A DNA stretch of 64,000 bases from Granulicella cerasi (GTDB lineage: Bacteria; Acidobacteriota; Terriglobia; Terriglobales; Acidobacteriaceae): assembly GCF_025685575.1 (NCBI RefSeq), contig NZ_JAGSYD010000001.1, positions 189,852-253,851 of the forward strand, read 5' to 3'. Within the stretch, counting starts at the first letter, position 1, and every line of letters starts with the position of its first letter. The position numbers and the translations under genes were made by a program. Under the pieces are notes generated by a model. The model made no database searches. It was not told the origin of the DNA and worked only from the letters and a program-made list of their open reading frames with translations. This document shows positions 1-8,948 of this stretch, piece after piece.

Positions 1-1120
1 AGATCACCGAATGTGGCAGCGTGACGCCGGGTTTCTGCGCAAGCTCCGCCCACGCGTGCGCCATCTCGAGCAGCACGGCAACACCCGTACCGTTGTCCGC
101 CGCACCGTTGTAGATGTTGTCGCCGGGTTGACCTGCACGCACGCCGAGGTGATCGTAGTGCGCGGTGTACATCACCGCCTGGTCCGGCTTATGCGCCGCT
201 ACGTTTGCACCGGGCAACATGCCAACTACATTCGGGCTCTGGAACGGACGCACCTCACTGGTGATCTTTGCCTGCAGCTTCACAGGCAGCTGGAACGCCT
301 TGAAGCCCGGCTTGCTGGCCTCGGCCATCTCCTTGTCGAGGTCGAGGCCGCTCATCGCAAACAGGCTGCGCGCCACTTCAAGATGAATCCAGCTCGCGGC
401 CTTCAGGCGCGGGTTCTCGTCATCGCGCAGGAAGGTCTTCTCCGTCGTGTTGGAGTTGCGCACCACGTCCCAGCCATAGCTCGCGTAGTCCGTGCGATGA
501 ATGATCAGTGCGCCAATCGCGCCTTTGCGCGCGGCCTGCTCGAACTTGTACGTCCAGCGACCGTAGTAGGTCAGCGCGTCGCCGCCGAAGAACTTCGGAT
601 CGGTCGACGGCGGATCGCCGACGATGCAGACGATCACCTTGCCCTTCACATCGACGCCCGCGTAGTCGTCCCAATGAAACTCTGGCGCTGTAACGCCGAA
701 GCCCACAAAGACCAGCGGCACGTCGAAGCTGGCTTCCTTCGTCAGCGTCTGGTTGGCGACGGTGTAGTCCTTGGCGAAGGTCAGCGGGATCGCCGGGCCC
801 GTCTTCGGCACCAGTTTGAAACTGGTCTCGCTCGGCACAGCCTTCATGCCGACGAAGTTCACCTGCTGCAGGAACGTGCCGTTATCGCCCGCAGGCTTCA
901 GCCCGTAGAGTGCGAACTGCGACGCGATGTACTCAGCAGCCATCTGCCCGCCGCGCAGACCGGGGTAGCGGCCCTCGAAGTCGTCGCTCGAGATGAAGCG
1001 ATCGTACACACGGATGTGTTCCGGCTTGATGGACTGCTCCGCCCGCGAAATGGGCGTCTGTGCAGAGGCGACCGAGCCTCCGGCGAGGGTGAGAATGGCG
1101 AGAGCGCAGAGAGCTTTCAT
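1..1120 (-). CDS. M28-family zinc peptidase, secreted, C-terminus cut by window edge
   Basis: Reading from ATG at 1120 towards the left edge gives an open frame with no stop inside the window, so the C-terminus is missing. Residues 1-21 form a signal peptide ending in ASA-Q. Around residues 135-290 there is a protease-associated (PA) type insert, with FVGFGV and VDVKGKVIVCIVGDPP. The metal-binding HYDHLG motif follows at about residue 321, and NGAADNGTGV, carrying the bridging Asp, at about residue 342. This order is that of PA-containing M28 aminopeptidases of the periplasm or outside. The visible length (373 codons) covers the N-terminal and early catalytic parts; the remaining metal ligands lie beyond the edge. 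The family call is firm; the substrate is unknown. Confidence 0.88.
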   Translation of the reverse strand, partial: MKALCALAILTLAGGSVASAQTPISRAEQSIKPEHIRVYDRFISSDDFEGRYPGLRGGQMAAEYIASQFALYGLKPAGDNGTFLQQVNFVGMKAVPSETSFKLVPKTGPAIPLTFAKDYTVANQTLTKEASFDVPLVFVGFGVTAPEFHWDDYAGVDVKGKVIVCIVGDPPSTDPKFFGGDALTYYGRWTYKFEQAARKGAIGALIIHRTDYASYGWDVVRNSNTTEKTFLRDDENPRLKAASWIHLEVARSLFAMSGLDLDKEMAEASKPGFKAFQLPVKLQAKITSEVRPFQSPNVVGMLPGANVAAHKPDQAVMYTAHYDHLGVRAGQPGDNIYNGAADNGTGVAVLLEMAHAWAELAQKPGVTLPHSVI

Positions 1121-1161
1121 CTTCTGGGCAGTATAGCGACAATGCCAGCGCCCACGCGATG

Positions 1162-1749
1162 CTACTCAATGCCTGTCTCGGGCGTGATGCCCTCTGAAGC
1201 CTCGTACGCCAGTTCTTCCTCGTCCGTGTGAATTGCATGGCCGACACGCGATCGCTGCAGATCGATCACAATCGTTTCGGCGATGCGATCATGCACGCAC
1301 ATGCGGTTCTGGTGGATGTAGTACTGCAGAAAGCCGAAGCCGCCTTCCAGCAACGACGCGCCATAACCCAGTGCTCGCTCGATCGATTGCCACCACGTGA
1401 GAGACTCGTGCATCAGCGAGACGACCTTGATCTTCATCAGCCACTTGCCAATCGTCTGCCCCTTGCCCAGCTTCAGCGCAACCGCGAAGTACAGCGTCGA
1501 TTCGATGAGATGGCGGACAGTTTCCTCGCCTTCGATCAGAAACCATCCCATCGAGCCCTTCACCGCTTCATTCTCATGGTGACCGTTGAGATGAAAGACG
1601 GCACGGAAGATCGCGACCAGCAACAGGTCGATCACAATGGCCCAGGCGCGGCGCCAAAAGCTTGCGAGCGGCAGTCCGTTGAGTGCATCCATGCGAGCGG
1701 ATTCGTGCGCGTGGAAAGCGCGTTCGCCGCGCCATCGCTTCATGAACAT
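1162..1749 (-). CDS. RDD family membrane protein
   Basis: A 195-residue protein with the RDD pattern. FWRRAWAIVIDLLLVAIF near residues 31-48 is the Arg...Asp-containing first membrane segment. A second hydrophobic segment lies around STLYFAVALKLG, followed by the family's GQTIGKWLMKIKVV loop and a third segment. I chose ATG 1749 because GGGAG lies seven bases upstream; a GTG at 1752 and an ATG at 1743 are alternatives. The function of RDD proteins is mostly unknown; some are proposed ion transporters. The gene follows the M28 peptidase on the opposite side of a 41-base gap in the same direction (it is transcribed first), so the two may share a transcript. Confidence 0.8.
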   Translation of the reverse strand: MFMKRWRGERAFHAHESARMDALNGLPLASFWRRAWAIVIDLLLVAIFRAVFHLNGHHENEAVKGSMGWFLIEGEETVRHLIESTLYFAVALKLGKGQTIGKWLMKIKVVSLMHESLTWWQSIERALGYGASLLEGGFGFLQYYIHQNRMCVHDRIAETIVIDLQRSRVGHAIHTDEEELAYEASEGITPETGIE

Positions 1750-1830
1750 CACAGATCTCCCGGGAAGAGGTTCCCTCCACTCTAGCCGCGAGCGCGCATG
1801 CAGACAAGCCTTTGCGCTACGCTCAATGCT

Positions 1831-2691
1831 ATGGACGATCTGCGATACGAATGCGCCACGATCGAATGGGAAGCGCTCGAGCGGTCAAAATACGTTGGGC
1901 GCATTGCGCCTTCGCCTACGGGCCTGCTGCATCTCGGCCACGCACGCACGTTCTGGGCCGCAAACTATCGCTGCGGCGCTACCAAAGGAACGATGTGGCT
2001 ACGCAACGAAGACCTCGACCCGCAGCGCTCCAAGCAAGAGTACGTAGATGCCATGCGCGGAGATCTGCAGTGGCTCGGCATCACATGGGATCGTGAACTC
2101 ACACAGAGCGAGCGCATGGAAGCGTATCGCGAGGCTATGCAGCAGCTACTCGCGAGCGGGCATGTGTTCGCCTGCAACTGTTCGCGCAAAGACTTGCTGC
2201 AAGCGATTCAAGCGCCGCATGAAGACACCGATGATGAGCCGATCTACAACGGCCGTTGCCGCTGCAACACTACGCGGACGCTCGAGGCCAACACGAACTA
2301 TCGCTTCCGCGTGCCCGATGATGAACGCATTGCATTCGTCGATGGGCATTGCGGACCGCAGTCGTTTCTTGCTGGCACGACGAGCGAGGCTGACTTCGGT
2401 GACTTCCTCGTCTGGCGCAAGGATGGTTTGCCGAGTTATCAACTTGCGTGTGTTGTCGATGATGCGTTTCAAGGTGTCACCGAAGTCGTGCGTGGACGCG
2501 ATCTGCTCAAGTCCACCGCACGACAGATCCTGCTGCAACGCGCGCTTGGGCTACACACACCCAGGTACTTCCACACCGACCTCATGCGCGATGCGAATGG
2601 CGTGCGACTCGCCAAGCGTCATGATGCGCTGAGTCTGCGCGCTCTGCGCGAGCAAGGTCATACACCCGAACAAGTCCTCGCGATGTTCTAA
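1831..2691 (+). CDS. gluQ: glutamyl-Q tRNA(Asp) synthetase
   Basis: A 286-residue class I aminoacyl-tRNA synthetase fragment-type enzyme. It has the IAPSPTGLLHLGHA signature (HIGH-like at residue 34) and the KMSKS-like LAKRH at about 260. A zinc site is formed by C115, C117, C143 and C145 (CNC ... CRC). It lacks the anticodon-binding half of GltX, which is the hallmark of GluQ-RS (YadB). That enzyme charges queuosine-34 of tRNA(Asp) with glutamate without needing the tRNA in the activation step. I chose ATG 1831, because the protein from there fits the family's start; an upstream in-frame ATG at 1798 would add eleven unrelated residues. It runs convergently with the S9 peptidase, with an F1 repeat pair in the gap. 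Confidence 0.92.
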   Translation: MDDLRYECATIEWEALERSKYVGRIAPSPTGLLHLGHARTFWAANYRCGATKGTMWLRNEDLDPQRSKQEYVDAMRGDLQWLGITWDRELTQSERMEAYREAMQQLLASGHVFACNCSRKDLLQAIQAPHEDTDDEPIYNGRCRCNTTRTLEANTNYRFRVPDDERIAFVDGHCGPQSFLAGTTSEADFGDFLVWRKDGLPSYQLACVVDDAFQGVTEVVRGRDLLKSTARQILLQRALGLHTPRYFHTDLMRDANGVRLAKRHDALSLRALREQGHTPEQVLAMF

Positions 2692-2698
2692 CGAGCCA

Positions 2699-2824
2699 CG
2701 AACGGGTGCCCCAGGTCTCACTTTTGAGACCTGGGTTTCCAGAGCTCTCGATGGAGACACGAACATTCGTCGCGCCAACATCCTCGCTCTCCCATGTCTC
2801 AAAAACCGAGACATGGGGCACCCA
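2699..2824. repeat. F1 hairpin element, inverted pair
   Basis: Two F1 copies in opposite orientation. Copy a has stem CCCAGGTCTC (2710-2719) and GAGACCTGGG (2726-2735) with a six-base loop, preceded by GAACGGGTGC. Copy b has stem CCCATGTCTC (2791-2800) and GAGACATGGG (2808-2817), followed by GCACCC, the reverse of the first flank. The pair fills the gap between the converging gluQ and S9 peptidase genes, which fits a REPIN-like pair or a bidirectional terminator. Confidence 0.85.
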
Positions 2825-2833
2825 CATTCTTGT

Positions 2834-5272
2834 TTAGCGGTCGGCGTAGTACGCGCGAATCACATCCTGATACGACTTCACCTTGTACTCCTTCGGCGGA
2901 GTCGCACCCATGAGGTTCTTCACGAAGTAGTCCCAACGACGACGCATGATGTACTGCGTCTGCTCGCCATAACCATGACGCGCATTCGGCACCATGATCA
3001 TGTCGAAGTCCTTGTTGGCCTTCATCAACGCGTCCGCGACAAGCAGCGAGTTCGACGGCGGCACATTGTCATCCATCGTGCCGTGCACGAGCATCAACTT
3101 GCCGCGTAGCTGGTCGGCGTAGTTTTGGTTCGCGTGCTTGTCGTAGTTGCTATGGCCTTCAGCGTCCTTCACTTCGAGCCCAGCCCAACGCTCGTCCCAG
3201 TCATCTTCGTAGTCACGATTGTCGTGGTTGCCGCTCTCGGCCCACCCCACCTTGAAGAACTCCGGCGAGTGGAACATCGCCGACACCGTCGCGTTGCCGC
3301 CACCCGAGTGGCCCCAGATGCCGACGTTGTTTGCATCCACCCACGCAAACTGCTTCGCCAGGTCCTTGATGCCCGACACCTGGTCAGGAATCGTGTCGTC
3401 GCCCATCTCTTCCGGCGTCGAAGCATGCGCATCGTGGAAGCTCTTCGAGCGATGTGGATTGCCTTGGCCATCGATGCACACGACAACAAAGCCAAGCTCA
3501 GCGAGCGACTGGTGGTCGCCATGCGCAGCGTTGAAGTTATGTACACCGCCGCACCCGCCATCCTGCGGGCCGGGGTACACATAGTCCACGACCGGGTACT
3601 TCTTCGCCGCGTCGAAGTTCGTCGGGCGATAGAGGAAGCCGTAGAGCGATGTCTTCCCATCGCGTGCCTTCACGTCGATCAGCATCGGTGCCTTCCATCC
3701 GGAAGCCACCAGCGCCGAGACATCCACCTTGCCCAGCGCGACGATCTCTTTGCCTGCGTTGTCGCGCAGCGTGTACGTCTGTGGCATGGACACCGTCGAT
3801 GCCGTGTCCACAAACGTCTTGCCATCGGGCGCCATGTCGATTGCGTGATCAACACCCACGCTCGTCAGCAGCGTCTGGCCCTTGCCATCGAAGTTCACGC
3901 GATAGAGGTTGCGCAGATACGGGTCTTGCGCTTTCTCCTTGCCGGTCGCAACGAAGTAGACAACGCGCGCTTTCTCATCAACGTAAGGAATGTCCTGCAC
4001 CGGGCCGTCGCCATGCGTGACTACATTCTTCAGCTTGCCCGTCGTCAGGTCGTAGAGATAGATCTGCGCGTAGTCGCTGCGTTCACTCACCCACAGCAGT
4101 TCGTTCGACGAAGGCAGATACTTCCAGTCGATCTTCGACTGCCAGCCGTAGTACGTCGGCACATGCTCGTGGTACACCTCGCGCACGGCGCCGGTTGCGA
4201 GGTCAGCCACGCGAACCCACTCATCCTTGTGATCGCGCGAGGTCGCTACGAAGGCAAGATGCGCATCGTCCGCAGAGAATTCGACATCGTTCCAACGACC
4301 ATCGCCATCGCAGCTAACGTCATCGCACTCCATCGAGCGATGCTCCAGCGGTTCGGTCTTGATGCGCGTCACCTTTGCGCTCGCCACGTCGATCACCACC
4401 GGCTCAATCTTCGTCACGTCCTCATCACCGACCAGCGGATAGCGCCACTGCTCCAGCGTCGGATGGCGGTTCGTCGTGCTGACGAGATACATCATGCCGG
4501 TCTTGCGCTGGTCCTGCTGGAAGGTCGCAATCATCTTGGAGTCCGCAGACCATGTGAGGATCGCCGCGTCAGTATGCTGCCAGCCGGCGTTGTCCGTCGC
4601 GTAGCCGTAGTCGGCGATGCCATCGAACGTAAGCTGCTTCTCCAAGCCCGTCGCGATGGTGCGCACCCATAGATTATGGTCGCGAATGAACGCGGCGAGC
4701 TTCTTGTCCGGCGAGATGTTCACCGGCGCATGTCCACGACGACCGCGCGGAGCCGTGCCGAGGTTAACCTTCGCAATCGCAGGCTTCGCTTTGCCCTGCG
4801 GCGTTGTGGTCGTCTGGCTCGCGGGGTTCTCTACCGGTTCCGGTGCGGGCGGATCAACATGGCACATCGTCAGCGCCGTATCGCAGTGCCACGTTTCGCC
4901 ACGCATCTCAAACGCGAAGCCAGCCACTTCAGGTTTGTACGCGCTGAGGCTCAGGTGGTCGGCCGCGACCTTGTTTTTCATGTGCGTATTCAGCGCGGCG
5001 GCGAGCTTCACATGATCGAACGCGAGCTCCTTCGAGCTCTTCGCAGGATCGGCAATGTAGTACCGCGCGCCGGAGTCTTCCGCCACGCGGAAGAACACGC
5101 GGCCATCGGGCAGATAGGTGATGTCGCTGACGGTGCCGTGCACGAGCGAACGGACGTTATAGCCCATCCAGCGCTCAGCCTGCGCATAATCATGATCGGT
5201 GAGGGACTTCTGCGCGAACGCGGCAGAAGCAACGGAGGCCACGAGCAGTGCTGCCAAATGCAAACGCTTCAT
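2834..5272 (-). CDS. S9 family (dipeptidyl-peptidase IV type) prolyl peptidase, secreted
   Basis: An 812-residue secreted serine peptidase. It has a signal peptide (MKRLHLAALLVASVASAAFA), then a long N-terminal beta-propeller region (DPP IV N-domain type, roughly residues 40-530), then an alpha/beta hydrolase domain. Catalytic residues are readable: Ser656 in GHSGGG, Asp near 733 in MDDNVPP, and His766 in ARHGYG. The arrangement is that of DPP IV / S9B enzymes, which release dipeptides ending in proline from peptides in the periplasm or outside. I took ATG 5272; a TTG two codons earlier is also in frame. The gene lies 25 bases downstream of dnaG in the same direction, probably by chance of genome packing. 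The peptide substrate cannot be read from sequence. Confidence 0.93.
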   Translation of the reverse strand: MKRLHLAALLVASVASAAFAQKSLTDHDYAQAERWMGYNVRSLVHGTVSDITYLPDGRVFFRVAEDSGARYYIADPAKSSKELAFDHVKLAAALNTHMKNKVAADHLSLSAYKPEVAGFAFEMRGETWHCDTALTMCHVDPPAPEPVENPASQTTTTPQGKAKPAIAKVNLGTAPRGRRGHAPVNISPDKKLAAFIRDHNLWVRTIATGLEKQLTFDGIADYGYATDNAGWQHTDAAILTWSADSKMIATFQQDQRKTGMMYLVSTTNRHPTLEQWRYPLVGDEDVTKIEPVVIDVASAKVTRIKTEPLEHRSMECDDVSCDGDGRWNDVEFSADDAHLAFVATSRDHKDEWVRVADLATGAVREVYHEHVPTYYGWQSKIDWKYLPSSNELLWVSERSDYAQIYLYDLTTGKLKNVVTHGDGPVQDIPYVDEKARVVYFVATGKEKAQDPYLRNLYRVNFDGKGQTLLTSVGVDHAIDMAPDGKTFVDTASTVSMPQTYTLRDNAGKEIVALGKVDVSALVASGWKAPMLIDVKARDGKTSLYGFLYRPTNFDAAKKYPVVDYVYPGPQDGGCGGVHNFNAAHGDHQSLAELGFVVVCIDGQGNPHRSKSFHDAHASTPEEMGDDTIPDQVSGIKDLAKQFAWVDANNVGIWGHSGGGNATVSAMFHSPEFFKVGWAESGNHDNRDYEDDWDERWAGLEVKDAEGHSNYDKHANQNYADQLRGKLMLVHGTMDDNVPPSNSLLVADALMKANKDFDMIMVPNARHGYGEQTQYIMRRRWDYFVKNLMGATPPKEYKVKSYQDVIRAYYADR

Positions 5273-5297
5273 GCACAACAGAGTATCGTGCGACGCG

Positions 5298-7097
5298 CTA
5301 CGGCGTCCTCGATAATTCGCGCTCCAACCGCAGAAGCTCCTGCATGTTGTGCTGCTTCTCCTGCATCAGCTGCATGGTCATCGCGTTGTCGCCGCGGCGT
5401 CCCGCTTCGCCGATCTGCATGCGAAGCTCGCGCTCCCGGCGCTCCAGCTGCTTGATGTGCAACGCCTGCAGCGCGCGCTCCACCAGCGCATGAAGGCTTA
5501 GGTTGCCATCCTCGGCTTCCATAATGCCCTGCTGCATCGCGGTCGCCAGCAGCACACGACTCGCCTGGTCCGGCGCCACTTCGAGCGCGTTATCAGGGGC
5601 CGGCCCGCTGACCAGCACCTCGATCAAGCCAGCCGTCGCCAGCTGAGCGTACCACTCCGGATGCGCCGCCAGCGAGGTGCTCGCAAGCTGCCGCGCCGAG
5701 TCGGCGTCGGGAAGAATGAGTGCAGACAACAGAACGCGTTCCAGTGAAGTCAGCTTCGCCTGCGGTGCGCGCACGCTTTCCAACCGCTGCTGCGCGGCCT
5801 GACGAATCTCCTGCTGCATCAGCGAATTTTCAATGCCCAGCTTCTGCGCCGCGTTGTTCGCGAAGTCCACACGCGTGATCGCGTTCGGAATCCGCTTGAT
5901 ATGCGGCAGCAGGAAATTCATGGCCTTGATCTTGCCTTCCGGCGTCTTCACCGGATAGAGCTGCTGCGCACGGGCCACAAGAAAGTCCGCATAACGAGCG
6001 GCTTCGCGCACCGCCTGGGCATATGCCTGCACGCCGCGCTCTCGCACGAAGCGGTCAGGGTCGAGCCCGCCATCGAGCGTTACAACCTTCGTCTCGAAGC
6101 CTTCTTCGACCATCATCGCCAGCGTTTTTTCGGCCGCGTTCATGCCGGCATTGTCAGGGTCGAAGTTCAGCCACACGCGTTTGGTGAAGCGACCCAACAT
6201 GCGCACCTGTGCTTCGGTGAACGCCGTGCCACTGGTGGCGATCACGTTCTGCACACCTGCCATGAAGAGCGATATCGCATCCATCTGGCCTTCGACGAGC
6301 ACCGCCGCGTCCTGCTCCTTGATCGCCGCCTTCGCCTTATCCAGGTTGAAGAGCACGTTGCCCTTCGTATAGAGCGGCGTCTCGGGCGAGTTCATGTACT
6401 TCGGTCCGCTCTTGTCGTCCGTGTCCAGTGCGCGCGCCGTGAATGCGATCACCTTGCCCTGCTCATTCGCGATGGGGAAGGTGATGCGCTTGCGGAAGCG
6501 TGCATACATCTGTCCCGCGGAGCCATCCTCCTGCTCCTTCCAACTGAACAAGCCGCTCGCGCGCAATACTTCATCCGTGAAGAACTTGCTGAGCCGCTCG
6601 CGCATGTCGTTGAAGTTGTCGGGCGCATAGCCGATGCGGAAGCGCTGCACGGTCTCCGGCGTGATGCCGCGCGAGGTCATGTACTCACGCGCACGCGCGG
6701 CCTCGGGCGACTGCAGGTTTTGCTGGAAGTACTGCGTCGCCGCCTCATGCGCGTCGATCAGCTGCTTGCGCAACCCAGCCTCGCGCTGCTCTTCGGGCGA
6801 GTTGAACTGCCGCTGCGGCAGCGGGATGCCCATCTTCTGCGCGACCGCGCGCACCGCTTCCGGGAAGCTGATGTTGTCCATCTTCATCACGAAGGTGAAG
6901 ACGTCTCCATGCTCATGACAACCGAAACAGTAGTAGCTCGAGGTCTGCGGATAGAGGTAGAACGAGCCCGACTTCTCTTTATGAAACGGACAAAGCGCCG
7001 ACCAGTTCGCACCGCTCTTGCGCAGCTTCAGATACTCACCCACGATGCGAGTGATGTCGACCTGCGCTTTCACGGTTTGGGCAAAGTTGTCGGCCAT
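5298..7097 (-). CDS. dnaG: DNA primase DnaG
   Basis: The 599-residue replicative primase, which lays RNA primers at the fork. The CHC2 zinc domain is at residues 36-62 (CPFH ... CFGCH). The catalytic core follows, with the TOPRIM glutamate in VEGQMD (about residue 270) and the acidic NFDPDNAG (about 313-320). The C-terminal third is helical and charged, as expected for the DnaB-binding domain. Length matches the family (about 580-650). It starts at ATG 7097, 45 bases from the divergent trmJ start, so both promoters must overlap in that gap. The usual partner rpoD is not next to it here. Confidence 0.97.
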   Translation of the reverse strand: MADNFAQTVKAQVDITRIVGEYLKLRKSGANWSALCPFHKEKSGSFYLYPQTSSYYCFGCHEHGDVFTFVMKMDNISFPEAVRAVAQKMGIPLPQRQFNSPEEQREAGLRKQLIDAHEAATQYFQQNLQSPEAARAREYMTSRGITPETVQRFRIGYAPDNFNDMRERLSKFFTDEVLRASGLFSWKEQEDGSAGQMYARFRKRITFPIANEQGKVIAFTARALDTDDKSGPKYMNSPETPLYTKGNVLFNLDKAKAAIKEQDAAVLVEGQMDAISLFMAGVQNVIATSGTAFTEAQVRMLGRFTKRVWLNFDPDNAGMNAAEKTLAMMVEEGFETKVVTLDGGLDPDRFVRERGVQAYAQAVREAARYADFLVARAQQLYPVKTPEGKIKAMNFLLPHIKRIPNAITRVDFANNAAQKLGIENSLMQQEIRQAAQQRLESVRAPQAKLTSLERVLLSALILPDADSARQLASTSLAAHPEWYAQLATAGLIEVLVSGPAPDNALEVAPDQASRVLLATAMQQGIMEAEDGNLSLHALVERALQALHIKQLERRERELRMQIGEAGRRGDNAMTMQLMQEKQHNMQELLRLERELSRTP

Positions 7098-7142
7098 AGG
7101 CGCTTCTTCCAGTGTAGCTGCGCTTCACTACAATGGAAGACG

Positions 7143-7916
7143 ATGCTTTCGAACGCTGCACGCGCGCGCTTTACGGTCGTCCTCGTCGGGGCGCGGAACC
7201 CCAGCAACATCGGCGCCGCCGCACGCGCCATGCAGGACTTCGGCTTCTCCGACCTGCGCGTCGTGAACGAGTTCGCCCCGCCGTTTGAGGGCGCCAGGCT
7301 CGAGGCGAAGTCAGCCGTCGGCGCTTCGCATGTCATGGACGCCGCACGGCTTTTCAGCGACCTGCGCGAGGCCATCGCCGACTGCACTTACATCGCCGGA
7401 ACCACCGCGCTCGGCAATCGCGAGCTTCGACAGGAGGTCGTGTCGCTGCAAACCGCCGCACCGCACATGCGCGACGCCGCCGAGCATCCCGAAGCCAGAG
7501 TCGCGTTGCTTTTCGGCTCTGAGAAGACCGGCCTGACCAATGAGCAGCTCGCGCACTGCCAATCCCTCGTGAATATCCCGCTCTTCGAGCCGGAAGGCGC
7601 GCGGCATCTCTCGATGAACCTCGGTCAGTCGGTCGCGGTGTGCCTCTACGAGCTTTCGCGCGAGGGCTTTGAGCAGGCTCGCCCCCTGCCGACTCATGCT
7701 CCGGCGCCCGCCACCGAGCAGCTTCGCGAAGTCCTGGTGGAGCGCCTCACCTCGCTGATGCAAACCACCGAGTACGACAAGCGCTTCCCCGGCAATGCCC
7801 GCGAGATCGTCGTCCGTCAGCTCGTGCAGCAGCTCGGCGAGACTCGGGACGAAGCCGCAACCTGGCTCGGCCTACTGCGCCACATCGAGCGGCACGTCGC
7901 GCACACAGAAGAGTAG
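7143..7916 (+). CDS. trmJ: TrmJ-like tRNA 2'-O-methyltransferase (SPOUT/TrmH family)
   Basis: A 257-residue SPOUT methyltransferase. It has the TrmJ start (VVLVGARNPSNIGAAARAM), then GSEKTGLTNEQL for the AdoMet-binding knot, and MNLGQSVAVCLYEL in the third motif. These fit the TrmJ/LasT branch, which methylates the 2'-hydroxyl of nucleotide 32 in tRNAs. A helical C-terminal extension (about residues 180-257) is present as in TrmJ. I chose ATG 7143, which has GGAAG six bases upstream inside the shared promoter gap with dnaG. The stop lies two bases from the stop of the convergent downstream gene, leaving no room for a separate terminator. Confidence 0.87.
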   Translation: MLSNAARARFTVVLVGARNPSNIGAAARAMQDFGFSDLRVVNEFAPPFEGARLEAKSAVGASHVMDAARLFSDLREAIADCTYIAGTTALGNRELRQEVVSLQTAAPHMRDAAEHPEARVALLFGSEKTGLTNEQLAHCQSLVNIPLFEPEGARHLSMNLGQSVAVCLYELSREGFEQARPLPTHAPAPATEQLREVLVERLTSLMQTTEYDKRFPGNAREIVVRQLVQQLGETRDEAATWLGLLRHIERHVAHTEE

Positions 7917-7918
7917 CT

Positions 7919-8338
7919 CTACTCCCTGGCGCTTCCCGAAGTCTGAGGAGCATCCACAGTCTTCACCAGCGGAATGCCGTTCTGCCCGGACGGGATGTAA
8001 ATCGTGGTGTGGTTCGGCGAGTTCGCCATCTTCTCCTGCGCGCCGATTGCTTCGTGCTGCAGATAACGGTCCGTCAGCGTGGCGTTGATGATGCGCTGCG
8101 CCTCGGAAATGCCCTGCGCCTCCACAATACGGATCTCGGCCTTCTGCTTCTCCACCTGCACCAGCTGCGCTGTCTGCTGGATACGTAGCTCGTTGAGCGT
8201 GATGATGTTCGCCTCATCCTGCCGCGCCTGGTAACGGTGGTAGGCAGGCAGTCCCGCCATGGCGATCCCCAACAACGCGGCCAACACCACAACCACCGCT
8301 GCTAATCCCGACCACGATCGATTCTCTGCCACTGCCAT
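7919..8338 (-). CDS. small membrane protein with a band-7/SPFH C-terminal tail
   Basis: A 139-residue protein with one membrane segment near residues 10-32, a charged helical stretch (about 35-75, rich in Gln, Glu and Lys), then a tail that reads like the C-terminus of SPFH (prohibitin/band-7) proteins: EAQGISEAQRIINATLT, YLQHEAIGAQEKMANSP, then TTIYIPSGQNGIPLV. The SPFH core domain itself, normally about 200 residues ahead of this, is absent. It may be a natural minimal partner that co-assembles with a full band-7 protein. A GTG start at 8350 overlaps the stop of the upstream gene (GTGA); ATG 8338 has GAGG six bases before it and is preferred. Co-transcribed with the DUF3224 gene. The function is inferred only by resemblance. 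Confidence 0.7.
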   Translation of the reverse strand: MAVAENRSWSGLAAVVVVLAALLGIAMAGLPAYHRYQARQDEANIITLNELRIQQTAQLVQVEKQKAEIRIVEAQGISEAQRIINATLTDRYLQHEAIGAQEKMANSPNHTTIYIPSGQNGIPLVKTVDAPQTSGSARE

Positions 8339-8346
8339 CTTGTCCC

Positions 8347-8841
8347 TCACTTGCTCAGCGTGTAGTCAAACTCATACGTGTGGCCGCCTTTGGCGTCGAT
8401 AACGATCTTGACCGTGCCGCTCAGGCCGACCAGCTGGTCAGTGCCACTGTTCGGTACAACCGAAATCTCCAGAACGCTCGATTTCGGGTCGCTCTTCAGC
8501 ATCGACGCGCGGTGCATCAGCAGAAAAGTGCCGTGGTAGCCATTCAAAAACCCTTGTACCTTCTCCAGTGCCACATAGGCCATCGCGCCGGTCGAGGCCT
8601 CGGCGCCATGCAGCATTTCACCCTTGCTCGTGGCTTCGAGATCACCACGCCACACCTTGTCGATACTCATCGCACCGAAACCGGCGTCTTTAGCCAGGGC
8701 CGACGGCTCGGCGGGCCCCATCTTCACCTCGAACGATCCCTTGGCAACATGCATCGCAGCTCCTTGCGCTATGGGCGCGGTCTGCGCAGCGCACACGGCG
8801 GCACAACAGGACAGCACTAGGGCCAATACTCTTCGCAACAT
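8347..8841 (-). CDS. secreted DUF3224-type protein
   Basis: A 164-residue protein with a signal peptide (LALVLSCCAAVCAA-Q) and a DUF3224-like body: KGSFEVKM, a GDLEATSKGEML block, AYVALEKVQGFLNGYHGTFLLMH, then VVPNSGTDQLVGLSGTVKI and a terminal HTYEFDYTL. DUF3224 folds are lipocalin/dehydratase-like beta barrels of unknown role. The gene is the first of a two-gene transcript with the mini band-7 protein, whose possible GTG start overlaps this stop codon. Family membership is quite secure; the job is unknown. Confidence 0.82.
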   Translation of the reverse strand: MLRRVLALVLSCCAAVCAAQTAPIAQGAAMHVAKGSFEVKMGPAEPSALAKDAGFGAMSIDKVWRGDLEATSKGEMLHGAEASTGAMAYVALEKVQGFLNGYHGTFLLMHRASMLKSDPKSSVLEISVVPNSGTDQLVGLSGTVKIVIDAKGGHTYEFDYTLSK

Positions 8842-8901
8842 GCGACCACTTTACAGCGGTTGCGCCGCGGTGGCCAGCAAGCTCTTTCCCATGAAGGCAA
8901 G

Positions 8902-8927
8902 AAAACGCCCCGCTCGAAAGCGGGGCG
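8902..8927 (-). terminator. rho-independent terminator of the act-cta operon
   Basis: Nine-base stem CGCCCCGCT (8906-8914) and AGCGGGGCG (8919-8927) with a CGAA loop. Read on the minus strand it is followed by TTTTC (8905-8901). It lies 22 bases past the ctaF stop, the end of the respiratory operon. Confidence 0.88.
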
Positions 8928-8948
8928 TCGATTGAGTTGGCAGGCGGC

